Below the pieces are notes generated by a model. The model was not told where the DNA came from. It ran no database searches and was given only the letters and a program-made list of their open reading frames with translations. Below are positions 1 to 5,591 of a stretch of DNA of 5,591 bases, one piece after another; position 1 is the first letter of the stretch, and each line of letters begins with the position of its first letter. The stretch is from Gammaproteobacteria bacterium (GTDB lineage Bacteria; Aquificota; Aquificia; Aquificales; QOAS01): the NCBI GenBank assembly GCA_003972855.1, contig QOAS01000069.1:1-5591 (forward strand). The letters run 5' to 3'. Position numbers and translations under genes: made by a program.

Positions 1-396
1 CCAACACAAACAAGAGCAGATACCTATTGATGAATTGGTTTATGGGCTTTTAATTATGGCATTGGTGGACGAAGAAGGAAGGGTAGTAGACATTTGGATA
101 AAGCCAGCGTCAATGAATGAAATAAGAGCCTTAAAGGAAAGATTGCTTTCCAGTAGTTATTTAAGAGCGGTATTAGAAGGCAAAGAGTTGATGGGGGATA
201 AAGGTTACAGAGGAATAGAAGGGTTAAAGATAGCGGAGAGTAAGGAAGAAAAAAGGAAAAGACAAATAGTAGAGGTGTTTTTTGCGAAATTAAAGTTTTT
301 GGAACTGAGTGGGTGGAGGTATAAGCTTACTATTCTTACCTATCTAACAGCTTTGGGGGTCGCTTCCTATGCACTATCCTAATTTCTCACTTAGCG
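1..396 (+). mobile_element. Right end of an insertion sequence (boundary approximate)
   Basis: Inferred from the transposase fragment. The right boundary must lie between the transposase stop at 382 and the next gene at 407, because that gene encodes an almost full-length FIST protein. The left end is outside the window, so terminal inverted repeats and target-site duplications cannot be matched, and the end given here is a guess within about 20 bases. Confidence 0.5.
2..382 (+). CDS. IS transposase, DDE type, C-terminal part (5' truncated by window edge)
   Basis: The frame is open from the first bases of the window, so the gene starts to the left; the TTG at 35 is only an internal codon. 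What is visible resembles the C-terminal half of IS4/IS5/IS982-like DDE transposases. There is a beta-strand block (VYGLLIMALVDEEGRVVDIW), then a PASMNEIRAL segment, then GDKGYR carrying the second catalytic Asp (D55 counting from codon 35), then RQIVEVFFAKLK carrying the likely catalytic Glu (E80). The first Asp of the triad would lie upstream of the window. The enzyme would cut and join the ends of its own element. Oddly, only 25 residues separate the Asp and Glu, shorter than I expect for these families, so an internal deletion is possible. The exact IS family cannot be named from this fragment. Confidence 0.8.
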   Translation, partial: QHKQEQIPIDELVYGLLIMALVDEEGRVVDIWIKPASMNEIRALKERLLSSSYLRAVLEGKELMGDKGYRGIEGLKIAESKEEKRKRQIVEVFFAKLKFLELSGWRYKLTILTYLTALGVASYALS

Positions 397-402
397 TATA
401 AT
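397..402 (+). promoter_or_regulatory. Candidate -10 box TATAAT directly before the FIST gene
   Basis: A perfect TATAAT consensus ends 4 bases before the ATG at 407. No TTGACA-like -35 is seen 16-18 bases upstream, and there is no extended -10 TG. If it works, transcription would start at or just inside the ATG, giving a leaderless or nearly leaderless message. It lies at or beside the IS end, so it may be a promoter made by the insertion. In AT-rich DNA a chance match is quite possible. Confidence 0.25.
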
Positions 403-406
403 AACA

Positions 407-1537
407 ATGTTAGTAAACATAATTTTTTCCGAAACGGGGGTTTTATATAGGGATGTCCAAAATATCTTCACCCGTATAGAGAAAAATCCAGTTTTTTCCT
501 CCTACGATTTGGCTATTTTCGTAATACCTCCCATTTACGATAAAGAAGTGGTGAAAAGTTACCTAAAAAATTTTTTTGGGGGTAAACCTTTCATTGCATT
601 CTATAGCAACTTTGTAGGTTCTAACGACTTTTTTACCGAAAAAGGTTTGGTCGGAATATTCTTAAAGAAGGCTTATGAAAATTCATTTTGCGAAATAAAG
701 ATTTTTGAAAACCTTGAAGGTTTTAAACAATACATTGCAAACAGAAACACCAAAAGTTTTGTCCATTTGATTTTTGTCCCCTATCCGTTGGTCAATTTCC
801 GTCAAAAGTTTAAGTTCTTTGAAGGTTTTGAAAATGTAAAGACCGAGATAAGCGGGCTTATAACCGCAGGTTACGATTACGACAGAGAGTATCCCATTAT
901 TGTAAACGGCAAGGAAGTAAAAGATGGGCGGATAGCGGTTTTAACCTTTAACAACCTAAAAGGGTGTTTGGCAAGTTCAATAAATTTCAAGAAAATAGGT
1001 CCACCCTTTGACTTCACTTCCGAGGATACCTATAAGCTGAAAACGGTAGATGGACAAGATGCAATAGATTTCTTCTTAGAAATTTTAGAAAGGGAAACAA
1101 ATGAACTAAGCCCCGAAATATTGGTAGGTTTTCCTATGCTTGTAAAAAATGAAAATGACAATTATAGAAAATTGGTTAGATTTCCCAAAGAAGTCAGAGA
1201 TGGGGAATTAATTTTTTGGGCTAACCTTCCCGAAAAAGGACAGTTTCATTTTGTGTATCTCCTCCCCGATAGGGTAAAGGTAAAAAATATTCTCAAAAGA
1301 CATTGTAAAGGTTTTTATCCCGTTTCCGATTTTGCTATTTTCTTTTATTGTGTAGGAAAATCCGCCTTCGTAAATCCCAAGGAAGATGCGGAATTCATAG
1401 GAAAAAGACTCTCTATTCCCTTTGTTATTGTCGGTTCTTACGGAGAGATATTTACTTTTAACGAAAAAATTTACATGCTAAACGGTTCTACAACTTTTTT
1501 GCTCCTAAAAGAGGGATTTGAAAATGATGAAAGTTAA
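407..1537 (+). CDS. FIST-domain sensor protein (FIST_N plus FIST_C)
   Basis: A 376-residue soluble protein with no signal peptide or membrane segment, recognised as a FIST sensor. Residues about 30-205 look like the N-terminal domain: YDLAIFVIPP, then KPFIAFYSNFVG where other members have a conserved glycine-rich segment, then GLITAGYDYDREYPIIVNGKEVKDGRIAVLTF. Residues about 205-370 look like the C-terminal domain: VDGQDAIDFF, FAIFFYCVGKSAF with Cys315, IPFVIVGSYGEIF, and LNGST near the end. FIST domains bind small ligands; the NosP subgroup binds heme and senses nitric oxide. Only three His are present (120, 281, 299) and I cannot assign a heme ligand. The gene overlaps the following EAL gene, which suggests it is that enzyme's sensory input. 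The ATG at 407 has no Shine-Dalgarno sequence, and a TAG at 392 closes the frame upstream. Length is near normal, so little or nothing was lost to the adjacent IS. FIST assignment is strong; the ligand is unknown. Confidence 0.8.
   Translation: MLVNIIFSETGVLYRDVQNIFTRIEKNPVFSSYDLAIFVIPPIYDKEVVKSYLKNFFGGKPFIAFYSNFVGSNDFFTEKGLVGIFLKKAYENSFCEIKIFENLEGFKQYIANRNTKSFVHLIFVPYPLVNFRQKFKFFEGFENVKTEISGLITAGYDYDREYPIIVNGKEVKDGRIAVLTFNNLKGCLASSINFKKIGPPFDFTSEDTYKLKTVDGQDAIDFFLEILERETNELSPEILVGFPMLVKNENDNYRKLVRFPKEVRDGELIFWANLPEKGQFHFVYLLPDRVKVKNILKRHCKGFYPVSDFAIFFYCVGKSAFVNPKEDAEFIGKRLSIPFVIVGSYGEIFTFNEKIYMLNGSTTFLLLKEGFENDES
1511..1516 (+). promoter_or_regulatory. Ribosome binding site that decides the EAL gene start
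   Basis: GAGGGA lies inside the end of the FIST gene, 7 bases before the ATG at 1524 and 10 before the ATG at 1527. It overlaps nothing useful for the TTG at 1518, which is only one base away. This favours 1524 and a short overlap with the FIST stop at 1537, the arrangement expected for coupled translation. Confidence 0.6.
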
Positions 1538-2960
1538 GCTATCTCGCGAACAAATTCTTTTGGTTATTATTGAGGCGGCGGTAAAAAAATTTGAAATAAT
1601 CAATCAAAAACTTCAAGAACAGCTATACCGCTACAGCGTAACCAATCTTTTTAATAGGAAATATCTTCTTGAAAAAGGCAACCAATATTTGAAAGAGGGT
1701 AAATATAACACCCTCGCGGTGATTGATATAAGGAATTTGAGAACCTACAACGAAATATTCGGTTATGAAACCACCGATAGGATTTTAAAGGCTTTAGCTC
1801 AAAAAATAAGGGAGTATTGCGAAAAAGGTTGTTTAGTAGGAAATTTAGATTCGGGTAGATTTTGGATTTTAACACATATTGAGGGAAAAAAACGGGAGGA
1901 AATAGTAAAGGAAAAAGCCAAAGGTTTAATTAAATTTTTAGCGGAGGACGAATTGAAGATAAAAATAGGCAGTGAAGATTTACTAATTCTCGTTTCTCTA
2001 AATGTAGGAATTGCTTTTTATCCCGAACATGGAAGAGATATAGGCGAACTCCTTATGTCGGCGGAAATGGCAACCGACAGGGCTAAGGATAAAGGGATAA
2101 ACACCTTTACTTTGTTTCAGGAGGATTTTAAAAAAAATGTAGAGGAAAACATCTGGATAGAGGAGCAACTTAGGAAGTCTATAAAAACCGGGCGTATAGA
2201 GGAGCAAATATACCCCGTATTCCAAGTAAGGGTTAATCCCCGTTTAGGAAAGGTTACGGGTGTAGAAGTCCTTATGAGATGGAAGTTACACCCGAGAATT
2301 TTCAAGGTGGTCTTAGTGGCGGAAAAAACGGGACTTATAAAGGAATTGTTCAATGTATTGGTCAAAAAAACGGTTCCAGTAATAAAGTCCGCGTTAAGTA
2401 TATATCCCTCTCTTTCCTTTGGGTTTAATATATCTCCCGCCCAACTGGGGTCGGTTGAAGAGCTAAGGAAAACCCTTGACCACCTAATTAAGGAAGGAAT
2501 AGAACCTCAAAAGGTTCAATTGGAAATAACAGAAACGCAAATTTTGGAGAATAAACAAGTAGAAGAAACTCTGATAGAGTTTGCAAAAAAAGGGTTTAAA
2601 CTGGTTATAGACGATTTCGGGAGAGGTTACTCCTCTTTTGACCGTCTCAAAACTTGGGAAATTTACGGGGTTAAAATTGACCGTTCCCTAATAGTGGACA
2701 TTCCCCAAAAGGTTAAACAATTCGGCGACCAAGTGAGGGAATTCAAATTTCTAAAGAACCTCGTCGGTTTCTTGAAAAATATGGGTTACGCGGTTACGGT
2801 AGAAGGAGTGGAAACCCCCGAAATGGTAGAATTGGCAAAACAGCTGGAAGTGGACGAGGTGCAAGGGTTTTATTACTCCAAACCGGTTGACGAGGAAACC
2901 TTTATCAAATGTCTTAAAGAGTGGAGCAAAATGGGTAAGTGTCCCTTTAGCGGGAATTAA
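1524..2960 (+). CDS. Degenerate GGDEF / EAL protein, likely c-di-GMP phosphodiesterase
   Basis: A 478-residue cytosolic protein. Residues 1-33 form a helical lead-in, 34-200 a GGDEF domain and about 215-465 an EAL domain. The signature motif is DSGRF (109-113) instead of GGDEF and the I-site Arg is absent, so cyclase activity is very unlikely, although Asp68 and Asn76 survive in VIDIRNLRTYNE. The EAL domain keeps the residues expected for metal and c-di-GMP binding: Glu248 (EVL), Asn302 (NISPAQL), Glu334 (LEITE), Asp363-Asp364 (DDFGRGYSS), Lys384 (VKIDRS), Glu427 (VEGVET) and Gln447 (VQGFYYSKP). It should therefore hydrolyse c-di-GMP to pGpG, with the dead GGDEF domain as a possible regulatory module. 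The segment after RWKLHP is about five residues shorter than usual. There is no PAS or membrane sensor of its own, so the overlapping FIST gene probably supplies the signal. I chose ATG 1524 over TTG 1518 because of ribosome-binding-site spacing. Confidence 0.88.
   Translation: MMKVKLSREQILLVIIEAAVKKFEIINQKLQEQLYRYSVTNLFNRKYLLEKGNQYLKEGKYNTLAVIDIRNLRTYNEIFGYETTDRILKALAQKIREYCEKGCLVGNLDSGRFWILTHIEGKKREEIVKEKAKGLIKFLAEDELKIKIGSEDLLILVSLNVGIAFYPEHGRDIGELLMSAEMATDRAKDKGINTFTLFQEDFKKNVEENIWIEEQLRKSIKTGRIEEQIYPVFQVRVNPRLGKVTGVEVLMRWKLHPRIFKVVLVAEKTGLIKELFNVLVKKTVPVIKSALSIYPSLSFGFNISPAQLGSVEELRKTLDHLIKEGIEPQKVQLEITETQILENKQVEETLIEFAKKGFKLVIDDFGRGYSSFDRLKTWEIYGVKIDRSLIVDIPQKVKQFGDQVREFKFLKNLVGFLKNMGYAVTVEGVETPEMVELAKQLEVDEVQGFYYSKPVDEETFIKCLKEWSKMGKCPFSGN
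2119..2138 (+). other. Slippery A8 run with upstream Shine-Dalgarno-like AGGAGG inside the EAL gene
   Basis: AGGAGG (2119-2124) is followed by TTTT and eight A (2130-2137). Read in frame, 2132-2138 is A AAA AAT, a permissive -1 slippery heptamer, seven bases after the SD-like sequence. A -1 shift adds 11 codons and meets TAG at 2171. A +1 change, as from losing one A by polymerase slippage, meets TAG almost at once. Both would end the protein in the linker between the GGDEF and EAL domains. The pattern is visible; function is not shown. Confidence 0.3.
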
Positions 2961-2984
2961 AATTTTATGTTAAAAATCCCTTTT

Positions 2985-2990
2985 GGAGGA
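2985..2990 (+). promoter_or_regulatory. Ribosome binding site of minD
   Basis: GGAGGA sits 5 bases before the ATG at 2996 in a 35-base gap after the EAL gene. It is the strongest ribosome binding site in the window. The rest of the gap is AT-rich, with no clear promoter or terminator, so read-through from the upstream genes is likely. Confidence 0.8.
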
Positions 2991-2995
2991 ATTTA

Positions 2996-3787
2996 ATGCC
3001 CGCAAAGGTTTATGTTGTTACTTCGGGAAAGGGAGGAGTGGGAAAATCCACCGTAACCGCAAATGTTGCCACCGCTTTGGCAAAATTGGGTAAAAAAGTC
3101 TTGGTTTTAGATGCGGACATCGGTCTCCGAAATTTGGATATGCTTTTGGGATTGGAAAACCGCATAGTCTACGATATCCTTGATGTGGTAGAGGGGAGGG
3201 CTACACCCGATAAGGCTTTTATAAAGGACAAGAGGGGACTTCCGCTCTACCTTATTGCGGCAAACCAAACAAAAAACAAAGATGCCATAAGTCAAGAGCA
3301 GATGACCGATTTGGTCAATCACCTCAAGGAGGATTACGATTTTGACTATATCTTTATAGATTCCCCCGCGGGAATAGAACAAGGTTTTAAAAATGCCGCT
3401 TCACCGGCGGATGCCGCTTTGGTCGTTGTAAACCCCGAAGTAGCCTCCGTTAGGGATGCGGACAGGGTTATAGGACTTTTGGAGAATATGGAAAAAAACG
3501 AAATATACCTAATCATAAACCGCATAGATTGGAAAAAGGTTAAAAAGGGCGAGATGATGTCGGTAGACGATGTAAAGGAAATTTTAAAAATACCCGTTTT
3601 GGGTGTTGTCCCTTACGAAGACAAAATGGTGGATTTCACAAACAGAGGTATTCCCATAGTTTTGGAGGAAAAATACAACGCTTCCAAGGCGTTTATTGAT
3701 ATTGCAAAAAGAATAAACGGTGAAGATGTTCCTTTAAAATTCTACGGGGAGAAAAAAGGTTTCCTAAGCTTCCTCTTTGGCGGATAA
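2996..3787 (+). CDS. minD: Septum site-determining protein MinD (ATPase)
   Basis: A 263-residue deviant-Walker ATPase of the ParA/MinD family, full length for MinD. The P-loop GKGGVGKST is at 11-19, with signature Lys12 and Walker Lys17. The switch I region DADIGLRNLD is at 39-48, and the Walker B-type segment IDSPAGIE at 121-128. The C-terminal KGFLSFLFGG (254-263) is the amphipathic membrane-targeting helix and closely resembles the end of other MinD proteins. That tail and the DIGLRNLD motif separate it from ParA, Soj and FlhG. ATP-bound MinD dimers sit on the inner membrane, recruit the FtsZ inhibitor MinC to block polar division, and are released by MinE, whose gene follows 18 bases later. 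No minC is seen nearby. No membrane protein signals other than the tail helix are present. Confidence 0.96.
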   Translation: MPAKVYVVTSGKGGVGKSTVTANVATALAKLGKKVLVLDADIGLRNLDMLLGLENRIVYDILDVVEGRATPDKAFIKDKRGLPLYLIAANQTKNKDAISQEQMTDLVNHLKEDYDFDYIFIDSPAGIEQGFKNAASPADAALVVVNPEVASVRDADRVIGLLENMEKNEIYLIINRIDWKKVKKGEMMSVDDVKEILKIPVLGVVPYEDKMVDFTNRGIPIVLEEKYNASKAFIDIAKRINGEDVPLKFYGEKKGFLSFLFGG

Positions 3788-3805
3788 TTGGGAGGGTTTT
3801 AAGGA

Positions 3806-4057
3806 ATGGGTCTCTTTGATTTTTGGAAAAGAAGAAAAAATACCAGTGCGCAAGAGGCAAAAAGAAGGCTCACAATGGTTTTGGAATACGAAAGGAAAAA
3901 TTTACCCCCCAACTTTGCGGATAGATTGAAGGAAGACCTAATAAGTGTTTTTGCCAAATACAACATTTTTGACGTGAACAACATAGAGGTGGAAATCAAG
4001 AAGGCGGAAAGTGACACCACGGAGGAACTCTGGATTTCCATACCATTTAAGGAGTAA
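3806..4057 (+). CDS. minE: Cell division topological specificity factor MinE
   Basis: An 83-residue protein of normal MinE length. MGLFDFWKRRK at the N terminus matches the membrane-binding amphipathic segment. Residues about 13-33 (TSAQEAKRRLTMVLEYERKNL) match the region that binds MinD and stimulates its ATPase, and the rest (LKEDLISVFAKYNIFDVNNIEVEIKKAE) is the dimerising topological-specificity domain. It acts with MinD at the membrane to set up the oscillating or polar pattern that restricts division to mid-cell. GGGAGGG at 3790-3796, 9 bases before the ATG, is the ribosome binding site; a closer AAGGA touches the ATG and is too near to serve. Its stop overlaps the next gene's start by one base. 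Sequence identity to well-studied MinE proteins is moderate, but order after minD makes the call safe. Confidence 0.93.
   Translation: MGLFDFWKRRKNTSAQEAKRRLTMVLEYERKNLPPNFADRLKEDLISVFAKYNIFDVNNIEVEIKKAESDTTEELWISIPFKE
4049..4054 (+). promoter_or_regulatory. Very close ribosome binding site at the minE/permease junction
   Basis: AAGGAG ends only 2 bases before the ATG at 4057, closer than ideal. The junction reads TAATG, where the minE stop and permease start share one base. This suggests that ribosomes finishing minE restart on the permease gene, tying its level to minE. Confidence 0.5.
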
Positions 4058-5028
4058 TGGTCTATCTGCTCCTTAGGAGGTTTGTTCAAGGTTTTTTTAT
4101 CCTCTTTGGGGTTTCCCTTCTCAGTTTCCTAATAATTAAACTTTCGCCGGGAAGTATTTTAGACCAATTGAAGTTAAACCCCTCTATTTCTCCCGAAACC
4201 TTAAAGATGCTTGAGGAGGCTTACGGACTTAACGAAAATCCCATTATTCAGTTTTTTAAATGGTTTAAAAACGCCCTATTTTTTGACTTCGGCTATTCCC
4301 TGCAGTATCACGCCCCCGTAACGGAGTTGATTGCGGAAAGACTTCCCAATACCTTAGCCTTATCGGTAGGTTCCGCCCTTTTGTCTTGGATTTTGGCTTT
4401 TCCTTTGGGAATTTTGTCCGCCTATTTTAAAAACAGACTTTTAGACCGTCTTATTCTCACCTTTTCCTATACCTTTGCCTCCATTCCTAACTTCTTCCTC
4501 GCCTTTTTGCTAATGGTTTTGGCGGTAAAAACGGGCGTGCTTCCCGTAGGGGGAACCCACAGCCCCAATTACGAATCCCTACCCCCTTTGGAGCGTTTTT
4601 TGGATTACCTCAAACATTTGGCACTACCCCTTACCGTTTTAACCCTCGTTCAAACCGCGGGATTGGTAAGGCTCGTTCGGAGTTCAGCAATAGAGGTTTT
4701 GGAAAGTCCCCTAATGGTTTACCTAAAGGCAAAGAATGCCCCTCTAAAGGTCAAACTCAAACACCTGCTCCGCAATATGTCAAACCCCTTTATAACCCTT
4801 ATAGGTTTTGAAATTGCCAATTTGGTTTCGGGTGCGGGTTTGGTTGAAATTATCACCGGTTGGCCGGGAATAGGAATGCTAATGCTTGAGGCGGTGCTTT
4901 CAAAGGATATTTTCTTGGTTATGGGAAGCCTGTATATAGGAACACTTTTGCTGATAGTAGGAAACCTCATTGCGGACATTTTGCTCTTGCTAAACGACCC
5001 GCGGATAAGAAGCAGAGAAACGGGCTAA
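4057..5028 (+). CDS. ABC transporter permease, DppB/OppB family (peptide or nickel type)
   Basis: A 323-residue inner-membrane protein with about six hydrophobic segments, near residues 11-29, 98-124, 132-158, 188-207, 245-262 and 286-312. The N-terminal RRFVQGFFILFGVSLLSFLIIKLSPG, the periplasmic FGYSLQYHAPVTELIAERLPNTL, the VLPVGG before the second cytosolic half, and GAGLVEIITGWPGIGMLMLEAV with terminal NDPRIR are hallmarks of the DppB/OppB type. It should form half of the membrane channel of an importer for peptides, nickel or similar solutes; substrate cannot be read from sequence. The ATPase-contacting EAA loop (about 215-240) is unusual: AKN replaces the usual AKG, and alignment needs a one-residue gap. 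The partner permease, ATPases and binding protein are absent, so this is an orphan subunit, probably working with products made elsewhere. Linkage to minE by a TAATG overlap looks positional rather than functional. Confidence 0.88.
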   Translation: MVYLLLRRFVQGFFILFGVSLLSFLIIKLSPGSILDQLKLNPSISPETLKMLEEAYGLNENPIIQFFKWFKNALFFDFGYSLQYHAPVTELIAERLPNTLALSVGSALLSWILAFPLGILSAYFKNRLLDRLILTFSYTFASIPNFFLAFLLMVLAVKTGVLPVGGTHSPNYESLPPLERFLDYLKHLALPLTVLTLVQTAGLVRLVRSSAIEVLESPLMVYLKAKNAPLKVKLKHLLRNMSNPFITLIGFEIANLVSGAGLVEIITGWPGIGMLMLEAVLSKDIFLVMGSLYIGTLLLIVGNLIADILLLLNDPRIRSRETG

Positions 5029-5053
5029 TCCCCTTTTATCTTTTATTACCTTT

Positions 5054-5591
5054 GTGAGAAGAAAATTGGCGGTTCTCCTAAGCGGTGGGGTTGATAGTTC
5101 GGTAGTAACCTATTTGGTTAAAAAAAACAACCCCGACGCCCAAGTGGTTGCCTTTACCCTTCTCCTTTACGGGAATGAGGAGGACATAGAAAACGCCCAA
5201 AGGGTGTGCAAGTTTTTGGGTATCCCATGCGAGGTTTTAGACCTTAGAAAACCCTTCCGAGAAAGGGTAATTTCCTACTTCCTAAACGAGTATAGGGAGG
5301 GGAGGACTCCCAACCCCTGTGCGGTTTGCAATTGGGAAATAAAACTCGGTCTGGCGGTGGATATTTTAACCGAGGAGGGTTTTGAAAAGATATACACCGG
5401 TCACTATGTTAGAAAGGTAAACTTTCAAGGTTACACCACCTTAGCCCGCCCCAAGGATAGGGAAAAAGACCAAACCTATTTTTTGGCACTTTTAAAGCCC
5501 GAAATGTTGAAACACTTGGAGTTCCCTTTGGGGGATTTTACAAAGGAGGAGGTTAGACAAATTGCCAAAGAGATAAACCTTCCCACAAAGA
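5054..5591 (+). CDS. mnmA: tRNA-specific 2-thiouridylase MnmA, N-terminal part (3' truncated by window edge)
   Basis: The first 179 codons of an enzyme normally about 350-380 residues long. It thiolates U34 at the wobble position of tRNAs for Lys, Glu and Gln, using ATP and sulfur passed from a persulfide carrier. The ATP pyrophosphatase P-loop SGGVDSS is at 10-16. RTPNPCAVCNWEIKLG (84-99) holds the catalytic Cys92 equivalent to E. coli Cys102. TGHY is at 115-118, and KDQTYFLALL (138-147) with FPLG and TKEEVRQIA completes the family pattern. The second catalytic Cys lies beyond the window. The N-terminal domain is compact and lacks the usual CCS insert after the first beta strands. The GTG start at 5054 gives the usual short lead before the P-loop, but no Shine-Dalgarno sequence precedes it; no ATG is available in frame. 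It lies 25 bases after the permease stop. Confidence 0.93.
   Translation, partial: MRRKLAVLLSGGVDSSVVTYLVKKNNPDAQVVAFTLLLYGNEEDIENAQRVCKFLGIPCEVLDLRKPFRERVISYFLNEYREGRTPNPCAVCNWEIKLGLAVDILTEEGFEKIYTGHYVRKVNFQGYTTLARPKDREKDQTYFLALLKPEMLKHLEFPLGDFTKEEVRQIAKEINLPTK

Noticed and set aside
35..37. TTG as start of a small independent protein
   Set aside because: The frame is open to the window edge and the upstream residues continue the transposase, so this is an internal codon.
1518..1520. TTG as start of the GGDEF/EAL gene
   Set aside because: It leaves the GAGGGA ribosome binding site only one base from the start codon, whereas ATG 1524 has proper spacing.
2119..2142. Internal translation start for an EAL-only product (AGGAGG then ATG at 2137)
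   Set aside because: The ATG is out of frame with the EAL domain and is followed at once by TAG.
1651..2365. Minus-strand open frames opposite the GGDEF/EAL gene
   Set aside because: They show no recognisable domain or ribosome binding site and lie opposite a well-supported conserved gene.
2961..2984. Promoter for minD in the gap after the EAL gene
   Set aside because: It has only AT-rich sequence with weak TATGTT-like matches and no partner -35, which is not enough to call.
3107..3382. Minus-strand open frame opposite minD
   Set aside because: It is the shadow of a strongly conserved gene and has no family features.
3799..4089. Minus-strand open frame opposite minE
   Set aside because: It covers minE almost exactly, and the + strand reading is clearly MinE.
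4719..4979. Minus-strand open frame opposite the permease
   Set aside because: The + strand encodes conserved permease motifs here, and the reverse reading has none.
5029..5053. Terminator or promoter between the permease and mnmA
   Set aside because: The 25 bases are pyrimidine-rich, with no hairpin and no -10/-35 pair.

Overview
All recognisable genes lie on the + strand. The window holds the 3' end of an insertion-sequence transposase, then a tightly packed gene run: a FIST-domain sensor, a degenerate-GGDEF/EAL cyclic-di-GMP enzyme, minD, minE, a DppB/OppB-type ABC permease, and the 5' half of mnmA. Gaps in this run are short or negative: 14-base overlap, 35, 18, 1-base overlap, 25. No RNA gene, CRISPR array or convincing intrinsic terminator was seen. 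No gene-free stretch exceeds 300 bases.

The DNA is AT-rich by eye and the proteins are rich in Lys and Glu. Very compact spacing and unrelated functions strung on one strand fit a small-genome thermophilic bacterium. My best guess is Aquificota, from style and gene content only; no marker here proves it.

Positions 1-406: C-terminal part of a DDE transposase, running in from the left edge. Its stop is only 24 bases before the FIST start codon, so the element sits directly against the gene run and has probably replaced or rearranged its natural leader. A TATAAT box in the gap is a candidate new promoter.

Positions 407-2960: a two-gene signalling module. The FIST protein is a stand-alone ligand sensor. 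Its partner has a wrecked GGDEF motif but all the expected EAL catalytic residues, so it is predicted to degrade c-di-GMP. The overlap suggests coupled translation and a physical partnership, as for NosP-type FIST proteins that control c-di-GMP enzymes elsewhere.

Positions 2996-4057: minD and minE, the membrane ATPase and its activator that place the division septum. minC is not in the window.

Positions 4057-5591: an orphan peptide/nickel-type ABC permease subunit without partner permease or ATPase, then mnmA, the tRNA 2-thiouridylase, cut off by the window end. The most interesting signals are the FIST/EAL pair joined to minDE, and a slippery A-run with an upstream Shine-Dalgarno-like sequence exactly at the GGDEF-EAL linker.
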